From Lachnospiraceae bacterium UBA3273 (GTDB lineage Bacteria > Bacillota > Clostridia > Lachnospirales > Lachnospiraceae), in NCBI GenBank assembly GCA_002362385.1, contig DEUB01000007.1, forward strand, positions 1 to 63,000: a stretch of 63,000 bases of DNA. Direction: 5' to 3'. Position 1 is the stretch's first letter. Every line of letters begins with the position of its first letter. Made by a program: the position numbers and the translations under genes. The notes below the pieces were generated by a model. That model saw only the letters and a program-made list of their open reading frames with translations. It searched no databases and had not been told where the DNA came from. Below, piece after piece: positions 52,149 to 61,719 of the stretch.

Positions 52149-53438
52149 CTATTCCCCCTTCTCCTGATATTTTTTGACCTTTGCGATAATATCCCGGTTA
52201 TATCTGATCCACTCGGTATCAAATCTGGTCAGAAAAGTATCCAGGGCATTTTCACTGTCGTCTAAAAGATAGGTCTGAATCATGGCGTCTACCGCCATCT
52301 CGGTAGGATAGTGATGATCCTGATAATCGGCGACAATACCGTTATTGATATATTCGCTCATATCCTCTAATTCATAAGCAATGGGAAACTCTCCCTTTTT
52401 GCAGGGTACTGCGCTCTGGTCGTCCAGATAGATCTGTACGTTTTCATCCTCCAACAGAAAACGGAGCACTTCATATGCCGCCTCCTTATTTTCGCAGTCC
52501 TCCATCACGCAGAACATCAGGTCGTTTCCGGAATTCAGCACATTTTCATCGGCATTGCTGCTTGCCGGAAATACAAAGGAACCGATATTCATATCCGGAT
52601 TTACGGATTTGATCTGGGGAATCGCATAATTACCGATGACATACATTGCGGACTGATTTCTGGCAAAAGCCGTACATGCATCGTTATAGCTGTATGCCAC
52701 AGGAGTAGGCTGTGCATATTCAAGCAGCGCCTTTGTTTTAACTGCCACCTCTTTATATGCTTCCGCATAGGTAGCATTTCCGCTGTTTACCTGATATGCA
52801 ATGTCGCTTTCGCAAAGATCGACCGCAATGGCATTCCAGGGCGCAAGGCAGGTCCATGTATCCTTATATCCGAAATACAGGGGCTGTACTCCTTCAGCCT
52901 CAATGGTCTCGCAAAGGGCTATAAATTCCTCCCATGTCGTGGGAATGGTCCATCCGTGCTCTTCAAACATATCCCTGTTATAAAGCACGCCTGCGGCATT
53001 TGCCATATAGGGCACGGCATACACGCCGTCTAAAGGTACATACTCCAGATCCTTATTGGTTTCCAGATAGTTTTCCTTGATATCCGCAAGTCCGTCAAAA
53101 TCGGAAATATCCATTAACATTTCCGCATCCAGGAAGTTGGAATAATTAATATCTCCGCCAATTCCGATAATATCCGGATTGTCTTCTCTTATGAATCTTG
53201 TTTTCAAAATAGTCATTGCGTCGTTAGGGGAGTCGATTACCAGTTCAATGTCGTCATGCTCCGCATTGAACTTTTCCTCTAACGCCTCAAACGCATCCAC
53301 CGCTTCAGGTTTGTACTGAACCAGCTCGATCACAACTTTTCCTTCGGCATTTTCTCCGTTACCGCAGCCGCCAAGTAAAAGGCTCAAAGTAAGGGCCGTA
53401 ACCAGAAATAATGCCGTCAGCTTTTTCTTTTTAGCCAT
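52149..53438 (-). CDS. Sugar ABC transporter, substrate-binding lipoprotein
   Basis: 429 residues of the family 1 extracellular binding proteins. The lipoprotein signal ends at LSLLLGGCGNG (Cys near 26). Typical features are FEALEEKFNAEHDDIELVI near 47, IIGIGGDINYSNFLDAEML near 88 and AVPYMANAAGVLYNRDMFEE near 125. The context (alpha-galactosidase and amylosucrase-like genes behind it) suggests that it binds raffinose-family or related alpha-sugars. It is first in the transport operon and has its own promoter. The ATG follows AAGGAGG. Confidence 0.94.
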   Translation of the reverse strand: MAKKKKLTALFLVTALTLSLLLGGCGNGENAEGKVVIELVQYKPEAVDAFEALEEKFNAEHDDIELVIDSPNDAMTILKTRFIREDNPDIIGIGGDINYSNFLDAEMLMDISDFDGLADIKENYLETNKDLEYVPLDGVYAVPYMANAAGVLYNRDMFEEHGWTIPTTWEEFIALCETIEAEGVQPLYFGYKDTWTCLAPWNAIAVDLCESDIAYQVNSGNATYAEAYKEVAVKTKALLEYAQPTPVAYSYNDACTAFARNQSAMYVIGNYAIPQIKSVNPDMNIGSFVFPASSNADENVLNSGNDLMFCVMEDCENKEAAYEVLRFLLEDENVQIYLDDQSAVPCKKGEFPIAYELEDMSEYINNGIVADYQDHHYPTEMAVDAMIQTYLLDDSENALDTFLTRFDTEWIRYNRDIIAKVKKYQEKGE

Positions 53439-53496
53439 CTTCTACCTCCTTGTTTTTTGACCAGATTCATTGTTTCATTTCAGCTTCATACAAAAA

Positions 53497-53525
53497 ATAT
53501 TATTTAGTTATGTTTTGTTTTGCAA
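53497..53525 (-). promoter_or_regulatory. Promoter of the sugar transport operon
   Basis: On the minus strand TTGCAA (53520-53525), a 17-base spacer and TAATAT (53497-53502), about 60 bases before the binding-protein start. Confidence 0.65.
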
Positions 53526-53529
53526 TATA

Positions 53530-53590
53530 TTATGTGCATAACCGATTTTTTAGACATATTTCTGCGGATATTTTTGTACAATATGCACAA
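53530..53590. promoter_or_regulatory. Two palindromes, possible regulator binding sites upstream of the transport operon
   Basis: TTATGTGCATAA (53530-53541) touches the upstream side of the -35 box. TTGTACAATATGCACAA (53574-53590) is a 17-base palindrome with one mismatched pair. Both share a TGCA core. LacI-family sites usually have a central CG, which neither has, so the AraC-type activator is equally possible. Confidence 0.4.
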
Positions 53591-53721
53591 TTTAATGTTG
53601 TGGAATATCTCAAACATGGCAATCCCATAAACCGCACAAAAAAGCGCCCTGGGAAATGCTTCGGCAGTTCAATCCTTTTCTGCCTGACACATCCCCCTGG
53701 ACGCCTGATACTTAACTAAAA

Positions 53722-54729
53722 TTAAAAATTATTTTTCACGCTTCCCCTCACGATCAATTCCACCGGAAGCTTAAAGGATTTTGCGATTACCTCCTGCCCT
53801 CTTATCCGGTTCATAAGAAGCTTGACCGCTTCCTTTCCCTTTTCATCCACAGACTGCCTGATAGTCGTCAGCATGGGACGGCTCAGCCTTGCATAAATAT
53901 TGTCGTCAAAACCGGTCACGGATATGTCATCCGGCACCCGTAAGCCTTCCTCAAAGAAAACATTAATGGCTTCATTTGCCAGCATATCCGATACTACAAA
54001 AACAGCCGTATAACCTTTTTGTTTTGCCGTGACGGCAAAATTCCGCAAAGCTTCCCTTCTGGGATTTCTTTCATCTGGCAGATAATAGTAATCCTCGTTG
54101 TTGTATAAGATCCCTTCGTCCTTTAAAGCATCACAGTATCCCCTGAACCTTTCGAAATTACTGGATACGGGACTTTTCCTGTCGCAGAAAAAGGCGATTT
54201 TCCGATGTCCCTGATGCAGCATGAATTCGGTTATTTTTTTACCGCCGCCATAATCGTCGATTCCCACATTGTCATAATTGCCTTCCCCGCAGTCAATAAA
54301 AACCACCGGCTTTTCAAGCTTCTCTGAAAAGCCTTCGCAATCCCAGGGATTAAAGCCCACCACAATACCGCCTTCAATATTGCGCGCCTGCAGCTTATGA
54401 TAAATATCCTCCTGGTCCTTCGGCGTTCCGATCACGGGATACCTGCCGTATTCCTGAAGTTTTTCACATATGGCATCCATCAGCTCCGAGCAGAAGGGAT
54501 CCATAAAGACCTTCTCCTTATTCCGCAGATAAAAATCCACCGTAACAAGCTTTAACGCCTTGCTGTAGTCCTCTTCGTGCTGTACCTTGTTAAACCCGTA
54601 CTTTACCAGCGCATCTTCGATCCGTTTCCTCGTAGTCACAGACATTTTTTCTGTATGGCCGTTGACAACATTGGACACCGTTGTAGGACTGACACACAAA
54701 ATCGCCGCTATCTCTTTAATCGTAATCAT
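53722..54729 (-). CDS. LacI-family transcriptional regulator
   Basis: 335 residues. An N-terminal LacI helix-turn-helix (MITIKEIAAILCVSPTTVSN, VVNGHTEKMS) and a periplasmic-binding-like effector domain (about 55-335, with GGIVVGFNPWD near 120 and DNIYARLSRPMLTTIRQS near 275) are clear. The frame is open to 54747, but ATG 54729 with GGGGGA upstream gives the canonical start. The gene lies between the GH13_31 gene and the transport operon and probably controls one or both with a sugar as inducer. Confidence 0.95.
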   Translation of the reverse strand: MITIKEIAAILCVSPTTVSNVVNGHTEKMSVTTRKRIEDALVKYGFNKVQHEEDYSKALKLVTVDFYLRNKEKVFMDPFCSELMDAICEKLQEYGRYPVIGTPKDQEDIYHKLQARNIEGGIVVGFNPWDCEGFSEKLEKPVVFIDCGEGNYDNVGIDDYGGGKKITEFMLHQGHRKIAFFCDRKSPVSSNFERFRGYCDALKDEGILYNNEDYYYLPDERNPRREALRNFAVTAKQKGYTAVFVVSDMLANEAINVFFEEGLRVPDDISVTGFDDNIYARLSRPMLTTIRQSVDEKGKEAVKLLMNRIRGQEVIAKSFKLPVELIVRGSVKNNF

Positions 54730-54778
54730 TATGAATTCCCCCGTCATTTTAAAAGTATTTTAGTCCAATGCCGTTTCC

Positions 54779-56431
54779 TTAAACAATATATACAGCCGCT
54801 TCATAAGGCCTTAAAACATCCTTTGCTTCTCCCTTATAATTGCCGATCACAAGCTTTCCTTCCCGGAAAGCTTCCGGACATATCACTTCCTCTTTTGTAA
54901 AATTGCATAATACAAACAAGCTCTTTCCCTCATATTCCCTCTTATAGGCAAACACTTCTTCGCTGTCCTCCATAAGCAGTTCAAAAGAGCCATACACGAT
55001 GATCTCCATTTCATGGCGCAGCCTGATCAATTCCTTATAATATGCATAAACAGAATCTGTATCCGCCGTTTCCAAAGCTGCATTGATTTCCTTATAATTG
55101 CCGTTTACCTCAATCCAGGGCGTTCCCTCTGTAAAGCCTCCGTTTGGAGCATCCTCCCACTGCATGGGCGTTCTGGCATTATCCCTGCTGATAAACTTTA
55201 AGTACTTTATCATCTCCTCATGGGATGCCCTGCCGCCTGATACATACTCCCGGTAAGCGTTAATGGATTCTAAATCTCTATACTGTTCCAGCCTTTCAAA
55301 TCCCGCATTGGTCATGCCCAGCTCTTCTCCCTGGTAAATATAAGGGGTCCCCCGCATCATATGAAGGCAGGTGCCAAGCATCTTGGCCGACAGTTCCCTG
55401 TACTTTGGCGAATCGTCTCCAAACCGGGATACTGCCCGGGGCTGGTCGTGATTGCTCCAAAAAAGGGTATTCCATCCGATGCCGTCCATCCCTTCATCCC
55501 ATTTTTTGAAAATACGCTTCAGCTGCGTTAAGGAAAGCTTCTCATCTGTCCATTTTCCCAGAGGCCCCTTTACGCCCTCCACATGCTCGAACTGAAATAC
55601 CGTATTCAGCTCATGTCTGTCATATCCCGCATATTTCTTCGCTTCCTCCAGGGTAACGCAGGCCGCCTCCCCCACCGTCATAATATCGTATTTGGAAAGG
55701 ACGCGCTCGTTCATTTCCCGCAGATATTCGTGGACATGGGGCCCGTGGGCGCAAAAAGGCGTCAAATCCCCATACAGCCCTTCTCCCTTTTCCCCGTCGG
55801 GAAATCCCGGAACCTTTGAGATCAGACTGATCACGTCCATCCTGAAGCCGTCGATACCCTTATCCAGCCACCAGGTCATCATATCAAAAACCGCGGTCCG
55901 CACTTTCTCATTATCCCAGTTTAAGTCCGGCTGCTTCTTTGAAAAAATATGAAGATAGTACATATCCGTCTTTTCGTCGTATTCCCATGCCGGTCCGCCG
56001 AACCAGGAGCCCCAGTTATTAGGCGCCATACCGTTCTTTCCTTCAGCCCAGATATAGAAATCCCTGTAAGGATTATCCCTGCCTTTCCTGCTTTCCGCAA
56101 ACCATTTGTGCTCATCGGACGTATGGTTTACCACAAGGTCCATAATGATCTTAAGTCCCCTGTCATGAGCTTTTATAAGCAGCTCGTCAAAATCCTCCAT
56201 GGTCCCGAATTCATCCATAATGGCCTGATAATCGCTGATATCGTAACCGTTGTCATCATTTGGAGACTGATAAACAGGGGACAGCCAGATAATATCAACC
56301 CCTAAATCCCTGATATAATCCAGCTTTGAAATAATTCCCTGTATATCCCCGATTCCGTCCCCGTTGCTGTCGCAAAAGCTTCTGGGATAGATCTGATATA
56401 CCACCGCTTCCTTCCACCATGCCTTCTCCAT
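54779..56431 (-). CDS. GH13 subfamily 31 alpha-glucosidase (oligo-1,6-glucosidase-like)
   Basis: 550 residues. The start MEKAWWKEAVVYQIYPRSF and NGDGIGDIQGI are typical of GH13_31. The catalytic residues are the Asp in GIDGFRMDVISLI near 200, the Glu in MTVGEAACVT near 255 and the Asp in FWSNHDQPR near 325; MDLVVNHTSDEH near 97 supplies the other conserved region. It should cut alpha-glucosidic ends of imported sugars such as isomaltose or sucrose; exact specificity is open. ATG 56431 follows GGAGGAAGG; the longer frame to 56473 lacks such a site. Confidence 0.93.
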   Translation of the reverse strand: MEKAWWKEAVVYQIYPRSFCDSNGDGIGDIQGIISKLDYIRDLGVDIIWLSPVYQSPNDDNGYDISDYQAIMDEFGTMEDFDELLIKAHDRGLKIIMDLVVNHTSDEHKWFAESRKGRDNPYRDFYIWAEGKNGMAPNNWGSWFGGPAWEYDEKTDMYYLHIFSKKQPDLNWDNEKVRTAVFDMMTWWLDKGIDGFRMDVISLISKVPGFPDGEKGEGLYGDLTPFCAHGPHVHEYLREMNERVLSKYDIMTVGEAACVTLEEAKKYAGYDRHELNTVFQFEHVEGVKGPLGKWTDEKLSLTQLKRIFKKWDEGMDGIGWNTLFWSNHDQPRAVSRFGDDSPKYRELSAKMLGTCLHMMRGTPYIYQGEELGMTNAGFERLEQYRDLESINAYREYVSGGRASHEEMIKYLKFISRDNARTPMQWEDAPNGGFTEGTPWIEVNGNYKEINAALETADTDSVYAYYKELIRLRHEMEIIVYGSFELLMEDSEEVFAYKREYEGKSLFVLCNFTKEEVICPEAFREGKLVIGNYKGEAKDVLRPYEAAVYIV

Positions 56432-56523
56432 ATAAATCCTTCCTCCCATTATTTTAGAACCTGCCGGTCTCATACCCCTTTATTCCTGCCTGTTCCTTCT
56501 CTCTATACATTCTGCTTATTTTA

Positions 56524-57543
56524 TTAAGCTTCTTCATATCCGTTAGGATTCATTTTCTGCCAGTTCCAGGAATCTGCGCACATTTCCTCAATCCCGTATT
56601 CCGCTTCCCAGCCCAGTTCCTTTTTGGCAAGGCTGGCGTCGGAATAGCAGGTCGCAATATCCCCGGGCCTTCTTTCTTTTATCACATAAGGAATATCATG
56701 GCCGCAGGCCTTACTAAAGGCCTTTACGATATCTAAAACGCTGTAGCCCTTGCCCGTACCCAGATTGTAAATTTTCACGCCGGGATTTTCCTTGATCTTA
56801 TCGATTGCCTTTACATGCCCCCTGGCAAGGTCTACCACATGGATATAATCCCTTACGCCGGTTCCGTCAGGCGTATCGTAATCGTCCCCGAACACCCCAA
56901 GACATTCCAGTTTGCCGATAGCAACCTGTGCCACATAGGGAAGAAGGTTATTGGGTATTCCCTTGGGATCTTCCCCGATCAGGCCGCTCTTGTGGGCGCC
57001 GATAGGATTGAAATACCGCAGCAGGATCACGTTCCATTCCGCATCCGCAGTGTGGAAATCCATAAGGATCTGCTCGATCATGCTCTTGGTCCAGCCGTAA
57101 GGGTTGGTAGGCGTTCCCTTAGGACATTCCTCGGTAATGGGGATAAAAGCAGGATCCCCGTAAACCGTAGCGGAAGATGAGAAAATAATATTCTTAACCT
57201 TATGCTTCCTCATAACGTCGCATAAGATCAATGTTCCCGTAATATTGTTCTTATAGTATTCCAAAGGCTTCGCAACGGATTCTCCCACCGCCTTCAAGCC
57301 TGCGAAATGAATGACAGCATCCACCTTTTCCTTTTCAAATATTTTATCGAGAGCTTCCTCATCCAGAATGTCCGCCTGATAAAATGTAAGATCCTTTCCT
57401 GTGATCTCTTTTACTCTTTCAACGGACTTCTCGCTGGCATTATAAAGATTATCCACTACTACTACATCATAGCCTGCCTCCAACAGCTCCACACATGTAT
57501 GGCTTCCGATATAGCCTGCTCCGCCTGTTACTAAAATTTTCAT
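56524..57543 (-). CDS. galE: UDP-glucose 4-epimerase
   Basis: GalE interconverts UDP-galactose and UDP-glucose with bound NAD in the Leloir pathway. 339 residues. The Rossmann motif GGAGYIGSH is near residue 7, the catalytic Ser/Tyr/Lys lie in FSSSATVYG near 122 and PYGWTKSMIEQ near 147. The longer frame to 57591 adds an unrelated basic leader; ATG 57543 has AAAGGAG 9 bases upstream. It follows galT by 86 bases. Confidence 0.97.
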   Translation of the reverse strand: MKILVTGGAGYIGSHTCVELLEAGYDVVVVDNLYNASEKSVERVKEITGKDLTFYQADILDEEALDKIFEKEKVDAVIHFAGLKAVGESVAKPLEYYKNNITGTLILCDVMRKHKVKNIIFSSSATVYGDPAFIPITEECPKGTPTNPYGWTKSMIEQILMDFHTADAEWNVILLRYFNPIGAHKSGLIGEDPKGIPNNLLPYVAQVAIGKLECLGVFGDDYDTPDGTGVRDYIHVVDLARGHVKAIDKIKENPGVKIYNLGTGKGYSVLDIVKAFSKACGHDIPYVIKERRPGDIATCYSDASLAKKELGWEAEYGIEEMCADSWNWQKMNPNGYEEA

Positions 57544-57629
57544 TTTTCTGCTCCTTTCAAACCTGGATTCTTTTTTATATGCTTTTGCCAATACGTTTTT
57601 CTCATACGCCTTTATTCATACGTTCCCTC

Positions 57630-59144
57630 TTAAATGTTTCCGTTTACATACCGGATAAACTTTTCAAATGCCTCCTTACCGGCTTCGGTCCGTTTATAAA
57701 CGCCGGCGCATTCCAGAATTTTCTTAAACACTTCCCCTATTTCATTCTGAAGTATTTCATCAACATTGCTCTCATCTACCATACCATACTTACCCATAAA
57801 GCTGTCAACCCACCTGGCATGTTTCGCAATACTTTCCACGGATTTTATGTCCTTTTTATCTAAAATGGCGGCCTTCAATTCCTCCATCTCGTCTTTAAGC
57901 CTTGCAGGAAGCACCGCCAGCCCCATAACCTCGATCAGGCCGATATTTTCTTTTTTGATATGATGGAACTCCTCCCATGGATGATAAAGGCCCAGGGGAT
58001 GCTCTTTCGTCGTAATATTATTCCGAAGCACCAGGTCCAGTTCATACCTTTCCTCCCTGATCCTGGCAATGGGCGTAATGGTGTTATGCGGCTCCCCATC
58101 CGTCTCTGCAAAAATAAAGGCCGCTTCATCCGAATAGCCCCTCCATGCGTGAAGGATCCTGTCCGCAAGCTCTATGATCCTCCCGCTGTCCTCTCCGTTT
58201 AACCGGATGACCGACATAGGCCATTTTACAATTCCGGCCTTCACATCCTCAAAGCCTTTCAATACCACTTCCTGTTCAACGGGAGCCTTTGCCATAGCAA
58301 AGGTATAATTGCCGCCCTGAAAATGGTCATGGCTTAAAATAGAACCTCCTACAATGGGAAGATCCGCATTGGAACCCACAAAATAATGGGGAAACTGCCT
58401 GATGAAATCAAACATTTTTTCAAAAGCGGCCCTGTTGATTGCCATTGGCACATGCTCCCCGTTAAATACGATGCAGTGCTCGTTATAATACACATAGGGC
58501 GAATACTGAAAGCCCCACTTCTTCCCCTGAATTTCAATGGGAATGATCCTGTGGTTTTCCCTTGCCGGATGGTTGATCCGCCCCGCATACCCTTCATTTT
58601 CCATACAGAGCTGACATTTGGGATAGGATGAGGATTTCATGGTTCCCGCAAGGGCTATCATTTTGGGATCCTTCTCCGGTTTGGAAAGATTGATGGTAAT
58701 GTCAATATCCCCATACTCTGTGGAAACTACCCATTTCTTATCTCTTTCGATCCTGTAGGTCCTGATATAATCGGACACCTTGCTTAAATGATAATAATAA
58801 TCCGTTGCCTCTTTGGGGGATTTTTCATACTTTTCCCAGAAAGCCCCGATCACTTCCCCGGGCCTTGGCATCAGGGCATTCATGATCTTTGTGTCAAACA
58901 GATCCTTGAGTACAACGGAATCCTCCTCAATGATATTTTTCTCTAAGGCATAATCCAATACGCCCTTTAAGGTTTCCTCTAAATCAGAGGGCGTTTCTAT
59001 TTTTTTTACTTCCCCCGGATCCTCATAGGCGTCCATTTTCAGCATATCAAGCAGTATGTTGGTGGTATAGATCCTGTCGCAAGGCTCCAAAAGGCCGTTG
59101 TCTATTCCATATTCTACCAACTGTTTTATATAAGTATGAATCAT
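57630..59144 (-). CDS. galT: UDP-glucose-hexose-1-phosphate uridylyltransferase, class II
   Basis: GalT swaps UMP between UDP-glucose and galactose-1-phosphate. The 504 residues and sequence are those of the Firmicutes class II enzyme, which differs from the Escherichia coli form. Recognisable are YPKCQLCMENEGYAGR near 175, YNEHCIVFNGEHVPM near 222 and the region GGSILSHDHFQGGNYT near 270, which carries the HxH-like site. The frame is open to 59261; ATG 59144 has AAAGGAG upstream and avoids overlap with galK. Confidence 0.97.
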   Translation of the reverse strand: MIHTYIKQLVEYGIDNGLLEPCDRIYTTNILLDMLKMDAYEDPGEVKKIETPSDLEETLKGVLDYALEKNIIEEDSVVLKDLFDTKIMNALMPRPGEVIGAFWEKYEKSPKEATDYYYHLSKVSDYIRTYRIERDKKWVVSTEYGDIDITINLSKPEKDPKMIALAGTMKSSSYPKCQLCMENEGYAGRINHPARENHRIIPIEIQGKKWGFQYSPYVYYNEHCIVFNGEHVPMAINRAAFEKMFDFIRQFPHYFVGSNADLPIVGGSILSHDHFQGGNYTFAMAKAPVEQEVVLKGFEDVKAGIVKWPMSVIRLNGEDSGRIIELADRILHAWRGYSDEAAFIFAETDGEPHNTITPIARIREERYELDLVLRNNITTKEHPLGLYHPWEEFHHIKKENIGLIEVMGLAVLPARLKDEMEELKAAILDKKDIKSVESIAKHARWVDSFMGKYGMVDESNVDEILQNEIGEVFKKILECAGVYKRTEAGKEAFEKFIRYVNGNI

Positions 59145-59241
59145 TGTGTTCTCCTTTCTTTCTACCTCTTGCAATAATCCTGCGCCCATAGTAAATATTC
59201 GCTTACCATAATGAAACGAATTTCCTCTGCCCATATACCGG

Positions 59242-60519
59242 CTATATTTCGATCCCGCCATAGGGTCTTATTTTCAGCACATGGCATGCGCCTTCTCCGA
59301 ATATGGATTCTATGAATGCCCGATATTCCTCTACTGCTTCGTTTTTCACAAATGCCTGTATGGTTCCTGCAAAACCGCCTCCGTGCACCCTGCACACGCC
59401 TCTGTCCTTCAATACGTATTCACTGGCTCCTAAGGCAACGGTCATATTCTGGACGTGCGGTTCCTTGGGGCTGTAAATATTCTGCAAAAGCTTTACGGAA
59501 GACTCGCCGCTTCTCCTGATCACATCCAGAAAGCCGTCAAAATCATCCTTTTTCAGGGCGTCCACCCCTTCCTTTACCCGCTCCTGCTCCGTAAAGAAAT
59601 GCATTGCCCGAAGGACGCACCTGTCGTCCACACTTTCCCTAAGCCTTCCAATATTTTTGAAAAATTCCAAAGGCTCTACTTCCCTTAATAGTTTCTTTTC
59701 AAAAAAGGCCGCCACCCGCCCCATTTCCTCAGGGATCGCCGCATAGTCGTCCGTTAAGTCCGCATGGGATCCCTTGGTATCTACAATACACAGGCTGTAT
59801 GCCTTTTTCTCGAAATCGCAGGGAACCTGTTCTATGACAGGATTTTCTTTTTCCTTAAAGTCAATATAGATCAGGCCGCCCACACTGCACGCCATCTGGT
59901 CCATCAGCCCGCAGGGTTTGCCGAAATATTCGTTTTCCGCAATCTGTCCCGCTTTGGCAATATCCACGGAAGATATGCTCATTTCATTGTACAGCCCCGA
60001 AAAAACGGTCCCTATGAGGCTTTCAAAAGCGGCGGAAGAAGACATTCCCGCCCCCATGAGCACGTCGCTTGTCACATAGGCTTCGAAACCGCCGGTGCGG
60101 TATCCCATTCTTTGAAGTCCGGCCGCAACGCCCCTGATGAGGCTTTCCGTCGTTTCCTTCTCCTCTTCCTTCTTTTCTAAATCATAAATATCCATTTCTA
60201 TCATAGGAGAATCGCCGGATTTAAGCCTTACCTTTCCTTCTGTAACAGGAGCTGCCACCGCTATGGCGTCCAGATTGATGGAAGCCGCCAGTACATGCCC
60301 GTTCTGGTGGTCCGTATGGTTGCCGCATACCTCGCTTCTGCCCGGCGCACTGTATAACCCCACTTTCTTCTCCCCGAATAATTCCCTGAATTTATCCAGC
60401 GCATCCACATACCGTTCCCTGTTATAGGAAACAAATCCTTCATCCACGTAAACGTCCTTAAACCTGCCGTCATACATTCCCTTTTGCAGTTCATCCCTGA
60501 TTACATTCAGATTTTTCAT
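59242..60519 (-). CDS. galK: Galactokinase
   Basis: GalK phosphorylates galactose with ATP. 425 residues of the GHMP kinase family. The sugar-binding signature is GRSEVCGNHTDHQNG near 59, an unusual variant of the common GRxNLIGEHTDYxxG, with Asn for Glu and His for Tyr. The ATP motif LMGAGMSSSAAFE is near 155 and the late GGGFAGTIQAF near 377. The Asp of GKPCGLMDQMAC is near 200. It is first of galK-galT-galE, and the AraC-type regulator is encoded divergently. Confidence 0.95.
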   Translation of the reverse strand: MKNLNVIRDELQKGMYDGRFKDVYVDEGFVSYNRERYVDALDKFRELFGEKKVGLYSAPGRSEVCGNHTDHQNGHVLAASINLDAIAVAAPVTEGKVRLKSGDSPMIEMDIYDLEKKEEEKETTESLIRGVAAGLQRMGYRTGGFEAYVTSDVLMGAGMSSSAAFESLIGTVFSGLYNEMSISSVDIAKAGQIAENEYFGKPCGLMDQMACSVGGLIYIDFKEKENPVIEQVPCDFEKKAYSLCIVDTKGSHADLTDDYAAIPEEMGRVAAFFEKKLLREVEPLEFFKNIGRLRESVDDRCVLRAMHFFTEQERVKEGVDALKKDDFDGFLDVIRRSGESSVKLLQNIYSPKEPHVQNMTVALGASEYVLKDRGVCRVHGGGFAGTIQAFVKNEAVEEYRAFIESIFGEGACHVLKIRPYGGIEI

Positions 60520-60809
60520 AGCCTGCTCCCTTCTTCACTTTTTTCCTATATTTTTTGTGACTCCCACACATAAACTTTACGGCCGCTGCAGGATTCCTAA
60601 CTTTTCTTGATTGTACTATAAATATTTCTATTATTATATGTTTTACGGTTACAAAAACATGTCCATTTGTTAAATGATTTTGTTGCATTTTCTTTCCGCA
60701 TATGATAAGTAATACTTAGTATCTGTCATTTTCTCCAGAATATAAAAAAGCCCTTGTCTGTCAAAAACGTCTTTGTTTATCAAAAATGCAGGGCGGAAAG
60801 AGATATTGT
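60520..60809. other. Intergenic region between galK and the divergent AraC regulator
   Basis: 290 AT-rich bases holding the promoters of both directions. A TATAAT box for galK is at 60633-60638 on the minus strand, with a poor -35 region (CATGTT), as expected for an activator-dependent promoter. On the plus strand a TATGAT with TTTTGT 17 bases before it could serve the AraC gene. I find no convincing catabolite-repression (cre) site. Confidence 0.5.
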
Positions 60810-61700
60810 ATGGAAAAAAGCATTTGTATCGAAGTCCCGGGAGCATCCGAATCGGATCTGTATCTGAATGTTTTCGGTCATTCCGTAACCGAACCGCTCC
60901 ATAAAGCAGGCCCCTGTGTCAAATCCTTCTACTTGATCCATTTCATATTGGAGGGCGAAGGGAAATTCATGGTCAATAACGTAACCTACCATTTAAAAAA
61001 AGGGCAGGGCTTTCTCATTGAACCCGATTACCAGGTTACCTATATTTCGGACAAAGCCAATCCCTGGGTCTATGTCTGGGTAGGCTTTTCAGGAAGGGAA
61101 GCGGGGAAAATGCTCCATGCAGTGGGACTTTCCCAGGAAAACCCCATTTTTACCTGTGAAGAGGGAGATAAATTAAAGAAATATGTTTTCGACATGTTAG
61201 CGCACAATTACTCCAATCAGGCTGATAGCTACAGACTGACGGGCATGCTCTATCTGTTTTTATCCGCCATTGCCAAAGCCCAGCAGACTAAAATAGAAAC
61301 GCCTTCCGGCAATACTTATGTAAACCACGCAATCGCCTATATCCAAAACCACTACAGCCTTCCTGTTTCTGTGGAAGAAATATCGGATTACGTGGGCATA
61401 AACCGCAGCTATTTAAGTTCTCTTTTTAAGGAATATACGGGAATGTCGCCCATTAAATATCTTCAGAATTTCAGGATTACAAGAGCCCAGCACATGCTGA
61501 CGGTAACGGATATTTCCGTGGAAAGTATTGCCCTTTCCTGCGGCTACCAGTCTGCGGAGGCCTTTCATAAGATTTTCAGGCAGTTGACGGGGATGTCCCC
61601 TAAGACGTTCAGAAGGGAGAAAAGGGAGCGGACCTTGCAGAACCGGGAAAAGCTCAGAATGAGCAATGGGGAAGAAAGCGAAAAGGAGGAGTGGCTGTAG
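60810..61700 (+). CDS. AraC-family transcriptional regulator
   Basis: 296 residues. An N-terminal cupin-like sugar-sensing domain (about 5-150, with KGQGFLIEPDYQVTYISDK and PWVYVWVGFSG) precedes two AraC helix-turn-helix motifs (about 185-285: VEEISDYVGINRSYLSSLF, SPIKYLQNFRITRA and ALSCGYQSAEAFHKIFRQ, GMSPKTFRRE). It resembles activators of alpha-galactoside genes such as RafR/MsmR. The frame opens at 60786, but ATG 60810 has GGAAAGAGA upstream. It probably activates the galK operon and perhaps the transporter operon. Confidence 0.93.
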   Translation: MEKSICIEVPGASESDLYLNVFGHSVTEPLHKAGPCVKSFYLIHFILEGEGKFMVNNVTYHLKKGQGFLIEPDYQVTYISDKANPWVYVWVGFSGREAGKMLHAVGLSQENPIFTCEEGDKLKKYVFDMLAHNYSNQADSYRLTGMLYLFLSAIAKAQQTKIETPSGNTYVNHAIAYIQNHYSLPVSVEEISDYVGINRSYLSSLFKEYTGMSPIKYLQNFRITRAQHMLTVTDISVESIALSCGYQSAEAFHKIFRQLTGMSPKTFRREKRERTLQNREKLRMSNGEESEKEEWL

Positions 61701-61719
61701 GAGGAAGACTGAATTTCCC

